A stretch of DNA of 64,000 bases from Alkaliphilus flagellatus (GTDB taxonomy: Bacteria; Bacillota; Clostridia; Peptostreptococcales; Natronincolaceae). The DNA is taken from the NCBI RefSeq assembly GCF_018919215.1, contig NZ_JAHLQK010000001.1:28430-92429 (forward strand). The letters are read 5' to 3'. The notes below the pieces were generated by a model, which was not told the origin of the DNA, searched no databases, and worked only from the letters and a program-made list of their open reading frames with translations. Each line of letters starts with the position of its first letter. Within the stretch, counting starts at the first letter, position 1. Made by a program: the position numbers and the translations under genes. This document shows, one piece after another, positions 53,988-62,846 of the stretch.

Positions 53988-54075
53988 TTATTTTACGTAT
54001 TATTTTACATAAAGATAGATTATTATATAATTAAACGAGTAAGCTATGTTTAAATATCAAAAGTTATTTTACATA
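53988..54075 (+). promoter_or_regulatory. Direct repeats TTATTTTACRTA at the DEAD-box helicase promoter
   Basis: TTATTTTACGTA (53988-53999) is followed at once by TTATTTTACATA (54000-54011), and a third copy, TTATTTTACATA, lies at 54064-54075. A -10 TATAAT (54026-54031) lies 17 bases after TTTTAC, so the second repeat overlaps the -35 region. The 410-base stretch between the flavoprotein and helicase genes otherwise holds only a terminator and an AT-rich leader of about 100 bases. Confidence 0.55.
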
Positions 54076-54138
54076 GTTAATTAAAAGTTATATTGTACAC
54101 AAGAAATATAATATGAAAATTATAAAGGAGATTACATA

Positions 54139-55569
54139 ATGAAATTAGATTTTTCAAGCTTAGGAATAAGAGAAGAAATATTAAAGCAATTAAATACAGA
54201 GGGAATAGTTGAGCCAACACCGATACAAGAGAAGACTATTCCTATTGCGCTAGATGGAAAGGATATAATTGCTCAGGCACAGACTGGTACAGGAAAAACC
54301 TTTGCATTTATACTTCCAATATTAGAGAAGATTAATCCGAATCAAAAAGATGTACAAGCATTAATACTTGCACCTACAAGAGAGCTAGCACTACAAATTA
54401 CAACAGAAGCTAAAAAAGTAGCAGCTGGAGTAGGGGCAAATGTTATTGCTATTTATGGTGGGCAAGATGTAGAAAAACAAATACATAAATTAAAGGGTGG
54501 GATGCATATTGTAGTTGCCACACCTGGTCGATTATTAGATCATTTAAGAAGAGGAACTATACATTTGAAAGGTGTAAGTAAGCTAGTTTTAGATGAGGCA
54601 GATCAAATGTTGACTATGGGATTTTTGGAAGAAGTAGAGTTTATTATTAAAAAGACTCCACCTACAAGACAATTAATGTTATATTCCGCTACTATTCCAA
54701 AGGGAATTCGAGCTTTGACCAATAGATATATGAACAGTCCAATTGAAATACGTATTCAAAGTAATAAGGTAACATTAGAAGAAATTAGACAGCTGGTAGT
54801 AGAGACTACTGATAGACATAAGCAGCAAGCTCTAATTGAAATGATAAAGCAACAAAATCCTTTTTTAGCTATAGTCTTTTGTCGTACAAAGCGTAGAGCG
54901 AAAGCGTTAAATGAAGCTTTAATAGAAAAAGGGTTTTTATCAGATGAGCTACATGGTGATATGACTCAAGCTAAAAGAGAAAAAGTTATGAAAACCTTTA
55001 GAGACGCCAAGTTACAGATTTTAGTAGCTACTGATGTGGCAGCAAGAGGATTAGATGTAGAAGGTATAACTCATATTTTTAACTATGATATACCAAATGA
55101 TGTAGAAAGCTATATCCATCGTATAGGCAGAACAGGTCGTGCAGGAGAAAAGGGAGTGGCTATTACTTTTGTAGCTCCAAAGGATAGAGACTTTTTAAAT
55201 ATGATAGAAAAAGGAACTAATCAAAGAATCGAAAAAACTATATATAAACCAGAGGGTAGAGCGGAATCTATAGAGGCTACCTTTGAGAGAGAAGCTAAGA
55301 AAAAGGAATTTAAGAATAGTAGAGAAAAGGATACGCATAGAGATGCAAACAGAGGTAGAAGTTCGGACAAAGGTAAGTCATGGGGTAAGAGCAAGGGTAA
55401 GAAGGATTTTGGGGATTCTAATAGAAAAAATAATAATAAAAATTATAGCAAGGATATAAAGGATGCTAGATTTAATGAGGATAATGAAAATAGTAGACAT
55501 GGTAAAGATAGTAGAGATAACAGATATAGCAAAAATATAAATAAGTCAAGCAGGAGAGGACGAAGATAG
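54139..55569 (+). CDS. DEAD-box ATP-dependent RNA helicase
   Basis: The 476-residue protein has the Q motif ([13 protein letters not shown]), motif I AQTGTGKT, motif Ia PTRELALQI, the DEAD box [11 protein letters not shown] (LMLYSATIP), motif IV and V ([32 protein letters not shown]) and motif [17 protein letters not shown]. From about residue 390 a low-complexity tail rich in Lys, Arg, Asn, Asp and Ser follows, ending with KSSRRGRR, a typical RNA-binding tail of CshA/DeaD types. Such helicases unwind mRNA and assist ribosome assembly, especially in the cold. It has its own promoter and repeats. It lacks the DbpA domain of the DeaD/DbpA group. Confidence 0.94.
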   Translation: MKLDFSSLGIREEILKQLNTEGIVEPTPIQEKTIPIALDGKDIIAQAQTGTGKTFAFILPILEKINPNQKDVQALILAPTRELALQITTEAKKVAAGVGANVIAIYGGQDVEKQIHKLKGGMHIVVATPGRLLDHLRRGTIHLKGVSKLVLDEADQMLTMGFLEEVEFIIKKTPPTRQLMLYSATIPKGIRALTNRYMNSPIEIRIQSNKVTLEEIRQLVVETTDRHKQQALIEMIKQQNPFLAIVFCRTKRRAKALNEALIEKGFLSDELHGDMTQAKREKVMKTFRDAKLQILVATDVAARGLDVEGITHIFNYDIPNDVESYIHRIGRTGRAGEKGVAITFVAPKDRDFLNMIEKGTNQRIEKTIYKPEGRAESIEATFEREAKKKEFKNSREKDTHRDANRGRSSDKGKSWGKSKGKKDFGDSNRKNNNKNYSKDIKDARFNEDNENSRHGKDSRDNRYSKNINKSSRRGRR

Positions 55570-55599
55570 TTTAAAAATATACAAGGGGGCAGATTTAAA

Positions 55600-56628
55600 A
55601 TGAAATTTATTGATTTAAGAAGTGATACAGTAACTATGCCAACTGATAAAATGCGTGAAGAAATGTTTAAGGCAGTCGTTGGAGATGATGTTTATGGAGA
55701 TGATCCGACAATTGTAGAGTTAGAAGAATATGCAGCAAAGCTAGTTGGTAAAGAAGCAGCTCTATTTGTACCAAGTGGTACTTTTGGCAATCAGTTAGCA
55801 TTACTTACTCACTGCAAGAGGGGTGATGAGGTTATCTTAGGAGATGATTGTCATATTGTTGCTCACGAAGTAGGGGGAGCTTCTGTTATTGCAGGAGTTC
55901 AATTACGAACCTTACAAAGTAATAAAGGGATTTTGAATCCAGAAGAAATAAAAAGTAAGATTAGGGAAGAGGATATTCATTATCCAGAAACTGGTCTAAT
56001 ATGTATTGAAAATGCCCATTCAAATGGAAGGGTAATTCCACTAGAAAATATGAAAAAAATTTATAAGATAGGGCAAAAATATAACATTCCAGTACATTTA
56101 GATGGGGCTAGGATATTTAATGCTGCTACCCATTTAGGAGTAGATGTTAAGGAAGTAACTAAAAATTGTGATTCTGTAATGTTTTGTCTTTCAAAGGGAC
56201 TTTGCGCTCCGGTAGGTTCTATATTGGCAGGAACAAAGGAATTTATAGATAAGGCAAGAAAAGGCAGGAAGTTAATGGGAGGAGGATTAAGGCAAGCTGG
56301 ATTTTTAGGTGCTGCTGGACTTATTTCTCTTAAGGAAATGACCAAAAGATTAGAAGAAGACCACGAAAATGCTCTTTTATTAGGAGAAAAGTTAAGTAAA
56401 ATACCAGGAATTGAAGTAAACTTTGAAGACATTCATATTAATATGGTATTCTTTAACATTAAGAATACTGGTTATAATATAGAAAATCTTGTAGATATAT
56501 TATATAGTAAAGGAATAAAGATAAATCCACCAGAGAATGGAGTAATGCGTTTTGTAACCCACTACTGGATAACAAAAGAAAAAATTTCTTATGTTGTAAA
56601 TACTTTAGAAGAATTATTATCCAAGTAA
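55600..56628 (+). CDS. ltaE: Low-specificity L-threonine aldolase
   Basis: The 342-residue PLP enzyme starts FIDLRSDTVTMPT, as threonine aldolases do. It has AALFVPSGTFGNQLALL, the HDxH-like DDCHIVAHEVGG, the Asp that holds the PLP ring N in PVHLDGARIFNAA, and the PLP lysine in MFCLSKGLCAPVGS (about residue 198). It splits L-threonine into glycine and acetaldehyde and may also act on allo-threonine and phenylserine. AGGGGGC lies upstream of the ATG, 30 bases after the helicase gene. Its place at the head of a run with flavin enzyme and aroD suggests read-through. Confidence 0.94.
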   Translation: MKFIDLRSDTVTMPTDKMREEMFKAVVGDDVYGDDPTIVELEEYAAKLVGKEAALFVPSGTFGNQLALLTHCKRGDEVILGDDCHIVAHEVGGASVIAGVQLRTLQSNKGILNPEEIKSKIREEDIHYPETGLICIENAHSNGRVIPLENMKKIYKIGQKYNIPVHLDGARIFNAATHLGVDVKEVTKNCDSVMFCLSKGLCAPVGSILAGTKEFIDKARKGRKLMGGGLRQAGFLGAAGLISLKEMTKRLEEDHENALLLGEKLSKIPGIEVNFEDIHINMVFFNIKNTGYNIENLVDILYSKGIKINPPENGVMRFVTHYWITKEKISYVVNTLEELLSK

Positions 56629-56656
56629 GCAGAATAATTAATAAGGAGTAGATAAA

Positions 56657-57733
56657 ATGAGATTACCCAATTTAAAACTGGGAGAATTGGTGGCTTCAGT
56701 TCCAATAATTCAAGGAGCTATGGGGGTTGGAGTGTCTCTTTCTAGGCTAGCATCCGCTGTTGCAAATGAAGGTGGCATTGGAGTAATATCTGGAGTTCAA
56801 ATTGGATTTAGAGAACCGGATTTTGAAACTAATAATGGAGAAGCTAACATAAGAGCTTTAAAAAAAGAAATACAAAAAGCAAGAGAGATTAGTCCAAAGG
56901 GTATACTAGGTGTTAATCTACTGGCTGCTATTAATAACTATAAAGATATGGTTAAAGCAGCAGTTGAGGAAAAAATAGACTTAATTATTTCTGGTGCAGG
57001 TCTGCCTACAGATTTACCAGAGTTAATTAAAGGAACTAAAACTAAAATAGCACCTGTTGTTTCTTCTGGTAAGGCTGCGGCTTTAATATCAAAACTATGG
57101 GATAGAAGATTTTCCTATATACCAGATTTAATAATTGTAGAGGGTCCAGATGCTGGAGGACATTTAGGGTTTTCACTGGACCAGCTAAATGCTGAAACTA
57201 AGCCAGATTTAAAGATTATAGTAAAAGAAGTTATAGAAGCTATTAAGCCTTTTGAGGAAAAGTACGAGAAAAAAATACCTGTAGTAGCAGCAGGTGGAAT
57301 ATTTAGTGGTGAAGATATAGCTAAATACATCAAAATTGGGGCTTCTGGTGTCCAAATAGGAACTAGATTTGTAGCTACCGAAGAGTGCGATGCTCATATA
57401 AATTTTAAAGAAGCATATTTAAACGCAGAAGAAGGCGATGTTCAGCTTGTACAAAGTCCTGTTGGTATGCCAGGTAGAGCTATTAAAAACAAACTAATAG
57501 AAAGAGTAGAATTAGAAAGAATTCCAGTAACTAAGTGCTATAATTGCCTACAACCATGTAATCCTAAAGAAACACCCTATTGTATATCGACAGCTCTTAT
57601 TAAGGCTGTAAAAGGAGAGTTAGAAGAAGGTCTTATATTTGCGGGAAGCAATGCCCATAGATTAAGTAAGATTGTAACTGTAAAAGAATTGATAAGTGAG
57701 CTACTTAGTGATGCAGAGGCTGCTTTAGTGTAG
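56657..57733 (+). CDS. Nitronate monooxygenase-like flavoprotein (FabK/NMO family)
   Basis: The 358-residue TIM barrel is an FMN enzyme. VPIIQGAMGVGVS at the N-terminus, VEGPDAGGHLGFSLD (the GGHLG motif of NMO), VVAAGGIFSGEDIAKYIKIGASGVQIGTR and the later FVATEE region all fit. The C-terminus contains CYNCLQPCNPKETPYC, four cysteines arranged like a metal or iron-sulfur site, which simple NMOs lack. The family includes nitronate monooxygenases and FabK-type enoyl-ACP reductases; sequence alone does not settle the reaction. AAGGAG lies before the ATG. It is followed by aroD after 33 bases. Confidence 0.85.
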   Translation: MRLPNLKLGELVASVPIIQGAMGVGVSLSRLASAVANEGGIGVISGVQIGFREPDFETNNGEANIRALKKEIQKAREISPKGILGVNLLAAINNYKDMVKAAVEEKIDLIISGAGLPTDLPELIKGTKTKIAPVVSSGKAAALISKLWDRRFSYIPDLIIVEGPDAGGHLGFSLDQLNAETKPDLKIIVKEVIEAIKPFEEKYEKKIPVVAAGGIFSGEDIAKYIKIGASGVQIGTRFVATEECDAHINFKEAYLNAEEGDVQLVQSPVGMPGRAIKNKLIERVELERIPVTKCYNCLQPCNPKETPYCISTALIKAVKGELEEGLIFAGSNAHRLSKIVTVKELISELLSDAEAALV

Positions 57734-57766
57734 AAGTTATAATATATAACACGGGGATGCATATAG

Positions 57767-58531
57767 ATGAAAAAAGTGGTTACAGTTAAAGGCGTTACAA
57801 TAGGGGAAGGTTTACCTAAAATTTGTGTACCTATGGTAGGTAGAACTTTAGATGAACTTTTAGAGGAAGCTAACTTTTTACAAAGTCTTGACTTAGATGT
57901 TGTAGAATGGCGAGTAGATTTTTTTGAAGATGCTGAAAATATAGATAAAATAAAAACAGCTCTACAAGCAATTAGAGAAGTTTTAGTCTATGAGCCTATT
58001 ATATTTACATTCCGTAATGCCAAGGAAGGCGGAGAAAGAGAAGTTAGTAAAGAATTTTATTTTGAACTTAACAAAACAATTGCTAGTACAAAGCTTATTG
58101 ATATTGTAGATATTGAACTATTTAATGAGGAAGAAGAAATACAGACATTAATTGATGTGGCTCGTAAAAACGATGTAGCAGTAATTATTTCTAATCATGA
58201 TTTCGATAAAACACCTCCAAAAGAGGAAATCATATCACGTTTATGTAGGGCGGCTGAATTAGGTGGAGATATTCCTAAAATAGCAGTAATGCCTAATTCT
58301 GCTAAGGACGTAATTACATTATTAGATGCAACGTGTATAATGAAAGAGAAATATGCTGATAGACCTATTATTACTGTGTCGATGGATGGAAAAGGTGCTA
58401 TTAGTAGATTAACAGGTGAATTATTTGGTTCTGATTTAACTTTTGGTGCAGCTAAAAAGACTTCAGCACCAGGGCAAATTTCAGTAGCAGATTTGCGTAA
58501 AATAATTCAATTATTGCATAATAACCTGTAG
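57767..58531 (+). CDS. aroD: Type I 3-dehydroquinate dehydratase
   Basis: The 254-residue TIM-barrel enzyme makes 3-dehydroshikimate in the shikimate pathway. The catalytic His is in VIISNHDFDKTP (about residue 145) and the Schiff-base Lys in DIPKIAVMPNSAKDV (about residue 172). DLDVVEWRVDFFED and the final GQISVADLRK are also family signatures. The ribosome-binding site is weak (GGGGA). Other aro genes are not in this window, so the gene is separated from the rest of the pathway. Confidence 0.95.
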   Translation: MKKVVTVKGVTIGEGLPKICVPMVGRTLDELLEEANFLQSLDLDVVEWRVDFFEDAENIDKIKTALQAIREVLVYEPIIFTFRNAKEGGEREVSKEFYFELNKTIASTKLIDIVDIELFNEEEEIQTLIDVARKNDVAVIISNHDFDKTPPKEEIISRLCRAAELGGDIPKIAVMPNSAKDVITLLDATCIMKEKYADRPIITVSMDGKGAISRLTGELFGSDLTFGAAKKTSAPGQISVADLRKIIQLLHNNL

Positions 58532-58539
58532 AATTGTAA

Positions 58540-58577
58540 ACTGCTAATAGATTTAGTTTATTAGCAGTGAATTTTTA
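58540..58577 (+). terminator. Terminator after aroD
   Basis: ACTGCTAATA pairs with TATTAGCAGT over a 9-base loop; the T-run starts 4 bases later. Confidence 0.75.
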
Positions 58578-58614
58578 TATATTTTAGAATAGATATTTGA
58601 AATGGATGTGTAAA

Positions 58615-59463
58615 ATGAAAAAGATTCTTTGGATTGCATCATTGTTGCTTGCTGCAATACTTTTCTTATTTGATCAGAATAATAGAATAGGAATCTCTTC
58701 TATAGAAGTTAAGGATAGTCAACTACCATCTGAATTTCAAAACTATAAAATACTTCATATATCTGATCTGCATAATAAGCGTTTTGGAAAAAATCAAGAA
58801 AAGCTTATGAAAGAAATTGTTGAGATAAGCCCAGATTTAATAGTTATTACTGGAGATTTAATTGATCGAAGAAGATACAATGAGGAAATAAGTTTACAGT
58901 TTATTAAACAAATTGTAAAACTAGCACCAGTATATTTTGTTACTGGAAATCATGAGTGGTGGTCCGGTAAATGGAATAGCCTTCATCCAAAGCTAGAACA
59001 GTATGGAGTAAAAGTATTAAGCAACTCTGCTGAGGTTATTGAAAAAGAAGGAGAATCTATTTTATTATTTGGAATTGATGATCCAGCAAAATATAGTGGA
59101 GGTTATTATGAAAAGGACGTTTATTTAGAAGGAGATTTAAAGTCAGTAATAGAAGAGAAGTATAGAGATAAGTTTTCTATTTTATTAGCTCATAGACCTG
59201 AAAAGTTTAAAACTTATTCTAAATATGGGGTTAATTTGATTTTTTCAGGCCATGCACACGGAGGACAATTTCGAATTCCTGGTATAGGTGGGATATGGGT
59301 ACCAGGTCAGGGGTTTTTACCAAAATATACATCGGGTGTATATCAATCAGAAAACTCAAAAATGATTGTTAGTAGGGGATTAGGCAACAGTATTTTTCCC
59401 CAAAGACTGTTTAATAGGCCTGAATTAATTGTAGTTACTTTAAATATTGACAATACACTTTAA
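58615..59463 (+). CDS. Membrane-anchored metallophosphoesterase (YkuE-like)
   Basis: The 282-residue protein has an N-terminal membrane helix (ILWIASLLLAAILFLF) and then a calcineurin-like domain. Metal ligands are visible in LHISDLHNKRF, VITGDLIDR, TGNHEWWSGK, LLAHRPEK and FSGHAHGGQFRIP. These are the five motifs of the superfamily. The closest described plan is YkuE of Bacillus, which acts at the cell surface on UDP-2,3-diacylglucosamine-like or lipid substrates; the substrate here is not known. The ATG chosen follows a GGATGTG site; two in-frame ATGs upstream lack any. Confidence 0.9.
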   Translation: MKKILWIASLLLAAILFLFDQNNRIGISSIEVKDSQLPSEFQNYKILHISDLHNKRFGKNQEKLMKEIVEISPDLIVITGDLIDRRRYNEEISLQFIKQIVKLAPVYFVTGNHEWWSGKWNSLHPKLEQYGVKVLSNSAEVIEKEGESILLFGIDDPAKYSGGYYEKDVYLEGDLKSVIEEKYRDKFSILLAHRPEKFKTYSKYGVNLIFSGHAHGGQFRIPGIGGIWVPGQGFLPKYTSGVYQSENSKMIVSRGLGNSIFPQRLFNRPELIVVTLNIDNTL

Positions 59464-59530
59464 CTATGGTAGACTTCTTTTAACATAATTTAAATAACAA
59501 TAATCTATTATAGCCTAGTGCCTTTAATTT

Positions 59531-59555
59531 GGTCCAGTGAGACCAGCAAGGGAGG
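59531..59555 (+). promoter_or_regulatory. PyrR-binding loop in the leader of the pyrimidine operon
   Basis: GGTCCAGTGAGACCAGCAAG closely resembles the PyrR-binding consensus TCCAGAGAGGCT-N-GCAAGG, including a closing GGTC/GACC stem. UMP-bound PyrR would stabilise this hairpin, prevent an antiterminator and let the downstream terminator form. It begins about 70 bases after the metallophosphoesterase gene, so this leader is the start of the pyr transcript. Confidence 0.88.
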
Positions 59556-59562
59556 AATTTAG

Positions 59563-59733
59563 ATGATTACACTTAAAGTATATCCAAATACTTTTTTAAG
59601 CTATACAGAAAAATATAACATACAAGTAACTAATACTGATAATAGCAAAGGAAATTTCTTAGTATTATTTCCTTTTATTTGTAATTTGTTAAGTAATTTA
59701 ATGTTTAATTTATTAGAGACGATAAGATGGTAA
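59563..59733 (+). CDS. 56-codon ORF inside the pyr leader (possible leader peptide)
   Basis: The frame starts at an ATG with GGGAGGA 6 bases before it and runs without a stop (MITLKVYPNTFLSYTEK) to LLETIRW-stop. Its last 19 bases overlap the left arm of the pyr attenuator hairpin. The GGGAGGA site directly follows the PyrR-binding sequence, so PyrR binding could also influence its translation. The second half (FLVLFPFICNLLSNLMFNLL) is hydrophobic. I recognise no family. It could be a true leader peptide that couples translation with attenuation, or a chance frame in AT-rich DNA. Confidence 0.4.
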   Translation: MITLKVYPNTFLSYTEKYNIQVTNTDNSKGNFLVLFPFICNLLSNLMFNLLETIRW

Positions 59734-59760
59734 AATGCCTTCTTGTTGTCTCTTTTTATT
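59715..59760 (+). terminator. Attenuator terminator of the pyr operon
   Basis: AGAGACGATAAGA pairs with TCTTGTTGTCTCT (two G-T pairs) over a 13-base loop and runs into T's, 35 bases before the pyrC start codon. It is the terminator that PyrR binding would favour. Confidence 0.9.
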
Positions 59761-59794
59761 TTGTTAAAAACAGAGATAAGAGGGGGAGATAAAT

Positions 59795-61084
59795 ATGAAA
59801 CTACTGATTAAAAGTGGAAGGGTAATAAATCCGAGTACAGGCCTAGATGAAATAAAGGATATTCTTTTGATAGATGGACTGGTAGCAAAAATTGAGGATG
59901 AAATATTGGATGAGGCAGATAAAATAATCGATGCAATGGATTTTTGGGTGACGCCAGGATTAATAGATCTTCATGTCCACTTGAGAGAGCCTGGGTTTGA
60001 ACATAAGGAAACTATAGAAACAGGAAGCAGAAGTGCTGCCAAAGGTGGATTTACTACTATATGCTGTATGCCAAATACAAATCCTGCAATAGACTGTAAA
60101 GATGTTGTAGATTTTGTTAAAAGTAGAGCTAGAGAAAAAGCTATAGTTAATGTTCTGCCAATTGGAAGTATTACGAAAGGCCTAAAGGGTGAAGAATTGG
60201 CTAACATAGATGAAATGGTGAAGATAGGTATTTGCGCCATAAGCGATGATGGCAGAACAGTTCAGAATTCTGATTCTATGCGCCAAGGTATGAAGATAGC
60301 GAAAGATTTAAATATACCTGTTTTTTCACACTGCGAGGATGAAACATTGCTATGCGGGGGAGTTATGAATAGTGGGGCAGTATCTAAAGAATTAGGAATG
60401 GATGGAATTTTATCTGAAGTCGAGAATGTAATAATTGCAAGAGACATTGTATTAACCAAAGGTACAGGTGCAAAGCTTCACATATGCCATATTAGTACAA
60501 GCCTTGGTGTAGACCTTCTTAGATTTGGAAAGTCTATAGGAGCCAATGTAACAGGAGAGGTGTGTCCTCACCACTTTACCTTAACGGATAAAGATGTATC
60601 ATCCTTAGATACTAACATGAAGATGAACCCACCTCTCAGAGGACAAGATGATGTAGAAGCTATAAAAATGGGGCTAAAAGATGGAACTATAGATGTAATA
60701 GCAACGGATCATGCACCACATCATAAGGATGAAAAAAGTCTTTCATTTAGTAATGCTCCCTTTGGAATAGTAGGTCTAGAAACAGCTATACCCCTTGGTA
60801 TTACAGAATTAGTTAAGGAAGGTTGGCTTACACCGATGGAGTTAATAGAAAAATTTACAATTAATCCAGCAAAAATATTAGATATAGATAAGGGGGATAT
60901 AGGGGTAGGAAAGATAGCAGATATAACTATTATAAACCCTTCAGTTGAATACAAAATAGATGTAAAGGGATTTGCTTCAAAGAGTAAAAACAGTCCTTTT
61001 CATAATAGATTAGTAAATGGAAGGGTGGAATATACCATAGTTAATGGAGAAGTTGTGTACGATAGGATAAAAGATAACAAGTAA
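59795..61084 (+). CDS. pyrC: Dihydroorotase
   Basis: The 429-residue metal-dependent amidohydrolase closes carbamoyl aspartate to dihydroorotate. DLHVHLREPG holds the HxH zinc site, KGGFTTICCMPNTNPA follows, FSHCEDETL and HICHISTS hold the next His ligands, and VIATDHAPHHKDEK holds the catalytic Asp. It has the class I length. It is the first gene after the pyr attenuator. pyrB is normally upstream of pyrC, but here it is absent from the window. Its closeness to the allantoate operon might suggest allantoinase, but the leader and the following genes settle it as pyrC. Confidence 0.95.
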   Translation: MKLLIKSGRVINPSTGLDEIKDILLIDGLVAKIEDEILDEADKIIDAMDFWVTPGLIDLHVHLREPGFEHKETIETGSRSAAKGGFTTICCMPNTNPAIDCKDVVDFVKSRAREKAIVNVLPIGSITKGLKGEELANIDEMVKIGICAISDDGRTVQNSDSMRQGMKIAKDLNIPVFSHCEDETLLCGGVMNSGAVSKELGMDGILSEVENVIIARDIVLTKGTGAKLHICHISTSLGVDLLRFGKSIGANVTGEVCPHHFTLTDKDVSSLDTNMKMNPPLRGQDDVEAIKMGLKDGTIDVIATDHAPHHKDEKSLSFSNAPFGIVGLETAIPLGITELVKEGWLTPMELIEKFTINPAKILDIDKGDIGVGKIADITIINPSVEYKIDVKGFASKSKNSPFHNRLVNGRVEYTIVNGEVVYDRIKDNK

Positions 61085-61129
61085 ATTAAGTTTTGGATTA
61101 AAAATAAACTTTATATGGAGGGTAAAAAA

Positions 61130-62056
61130 ATGATAGATAGATTAATAAAGGAAATTAATAAAAAACAAAATCCTACGGTTATAGGCTTGGACCCTAGATT
61201 AGAAATAATACCTACTTTTATAAAAGAAGAGTATTTTGAGAAGTATGGCAAAACCCCTAAGGCGGTTGGAAAAATATTTTATAGATTTAATAAGGAAATT
61301 ATAGATAGCATTTATGATATAGTGCCTGCAGTTAAACCTCAAATAGCTATGTACGAACAATATGGTCCTGAAGGAGTAGAATCATATATTAGGACAACAG
61401 AATATGCAAAAGAAAAAGGAATAATGGTAATTGGAGATATTAAGCGTGGGGACATAACTTCAACAGCAGAGGCTTATGCTGAGGGGCATATAGGAAAAGT
61501 AGAAATCGAAGAAAAATCCCAGGATATTTATAATCAGGATGCTATAACCTTAAATCCATATTTAGGCTTTGACTCTATAGAGCCATATGTTAAGTATTGT
61601 AAAAAATATGATAAAGGCTTGTTTATACTTGTAAAAACATCAAATCCAAATAGTGGTGAGATACAGGATTTAGAAACAAATGAAGGTAAGCTTTATGAAA
61701 AGGTTGGTAGACTTGTGACTAAGTGGGGAGAAGAACTAATTGGAGAAAGTGGATATAGCCAAATAGGAGCAGTTGTAGGTGCTACCCATCCAGAACAGGC
61801 AAAGGAGCTTAGAAAAATAATGCCTAACACATATTTTTTAGTACCAGGCTACGGAGCACAAGGAGGAAAAGCAGAGGACTTAAAGGCATATTTTAATAAG
61901 GATGGCTTAGGTGCAATAATTAACTCATCGAGAGGAATTATAGCAGCCTATTTAAAAGAAGAAAACAGATCAAGGTTTTCAGAGCATGAATTTTCTTTAG
62001 CAGCTAGAGAAGCCGCTCTTTGTATGAAGGAAGATTTACAAAAAAACTTATTCTAA
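61130..62056 (+). CDS. pyrF: Orotidine-5'-phosphate decarboxylase (type 2, long form)
   Basis: The 308-residue enzyme converts OMP to UMP, the last step of the pathway. NPTVIGLDPRLEIIPTF at the start, the catalytic VIGDIKRGDITSTAEAYAEG (about residue 105) and YFLVPGYGAQGG near the end define the long form of the enzyme. The GGAGGG site 8 bases before this ATG is preferred to the ATG at 61115, which overlaps that site. It lies 45 bases after pyrC in the same operon. Confidence 0.95.
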   Translation: MIDRLIKEINKKQNPTVIGLDPRLEIIPTFIKEEYFEKYGKTPKAVGKIFYRFNKEIIDSIYDIVPAVKPQIAMYEQYGPEGVESYIRTTEYAKEKGIMVIGDIKRGDITSTAEAYAEGHIGKVEIEEKSQDIYNQDAITLNPYLGFDSIEPYVKYCKKYDKGLFILVKTSNPNSGEIQDLETNEGKLYEKVGRLVTKWGEELIGESGYSQIGAVVGATHPEQAKELRKIMPNTYFLVPGYGAQGGKAEDLKAYFNKDGLGAIINSSRGIIAAYLKEENRSRFSEHEFSLAAREAALCMKEDLQKNLF

Positions 62057-62072
62057 AATGGGAGAGAGATAT

Positions 62073-62846
62073 ATGAAAAAAGTATATTATCCAACTATAA
62101 TCAATCAAGAAGAAATAGCAGAAAATATATTTCGTATGGAATTAGAATTAGATGAAATTGCAAAAGTAGCCTTACCTGGACAATTTATAAATCTATATTG
62201 CAAAGAAGGCGAAAATCTTCTACCAAGACCCATAAGTATTTGTGAAGTTAATAAGGAAAAAGGAATTGTAGCTCTAGTATATGCAGTAGTTGGAAAGGGC
62301 ACTAATAGTTTTTCACTTTTAAAAAAAGGTGAAACAGTAAAGGTATTAGGTCCCCTTGGAAATGGATTTCAAATAGATAAAAGTATAAAAAAACATATTT
62401 TAATAGGTGGTGGAATAGGAGTGCCGCCTTTAATAGAGTTAGCAAAGCATTTAACAGGAGTGATATATGCCTTCTTAGGTTTTGCAGAGAGTCCAATTTT
62501 AGTTAAAGAGTTAGAAAATTATGGAGTAAAGGTCTTTGTAGCTACAGATAAAGGGAAAGTAGGTTTTAAGGGTAATGTGATTGACCTTCTTAAAAACGAA
62601 AATACCAGTGGAGATATGATATATAGTTGTGGACCAAAACCAATGTTAAATGCTGTTAGTATTTGGGCAGAGGAGATGGGTATAAAAGCTCAAGTATCTA
62701 TAGAAGAGAGAATAGCATGTGGAATAGGCGTCTGTGTAGGTTGTACTTGTAAATACAAGAAAAAAGAGGAAGAGGATTGGGAAAATAAAAAGGTTTGTAC
62801 CGATGGACCAGTGTTTTGGAGTGAGGAGGTAGTCTGGAATGAATAA
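62073..62846 (+). CDS. pyrK: Dihydroorotate dehydrogenase electron transfer subunit
   Basis: The 257-residue protein is the FAD and 2Fe-2S subunit of the type 1B dihydroorotate dehydrogenase. FAD binding is shown by PGQFINLYCKEG and LLPRPISI. The NAD part has LIGGGIGVPPLIELAK. Near the C-terminus, four cysteines in ACGIGVCVGCTCK and KKVCTDGP bind the cluster. It passes electrons from PyrD to NAD+. It overlaps pyrD by 8 bases. GGGAGAGAG precedes the ATG used here. Confidence 0.95.
   Translation: MKKVYYPTIINQEEIAENIFRMELELDEIAKVALPGQFINLYCKEGENLLPRPISICEVNKEKGIVALVYAVVGKGTNSFSLLKKGETVKVLGPLGNGFQIDKSIKKHILIGGGIGVPPLIELAKHLTGVIYAFLGFAESPILVKELENYGVKVFVATDKGKVGFKGNVIDLLKNENTSGDMIYSCGPKPMLNAVSIWAEEMGIKAQVSIEERIACGIGVCVGCTCKYKKKEEEDWENKKVCTDGPVFWSEEVVWNE

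Noticed and set aside
59795..61084. Allantoinase for the allantoate operon
   Set aside because: The amidohydrolase is behind a PyrR leader and followed by pyrF, pyrK, pyrD and pyrE, so it is dihydroorotase.
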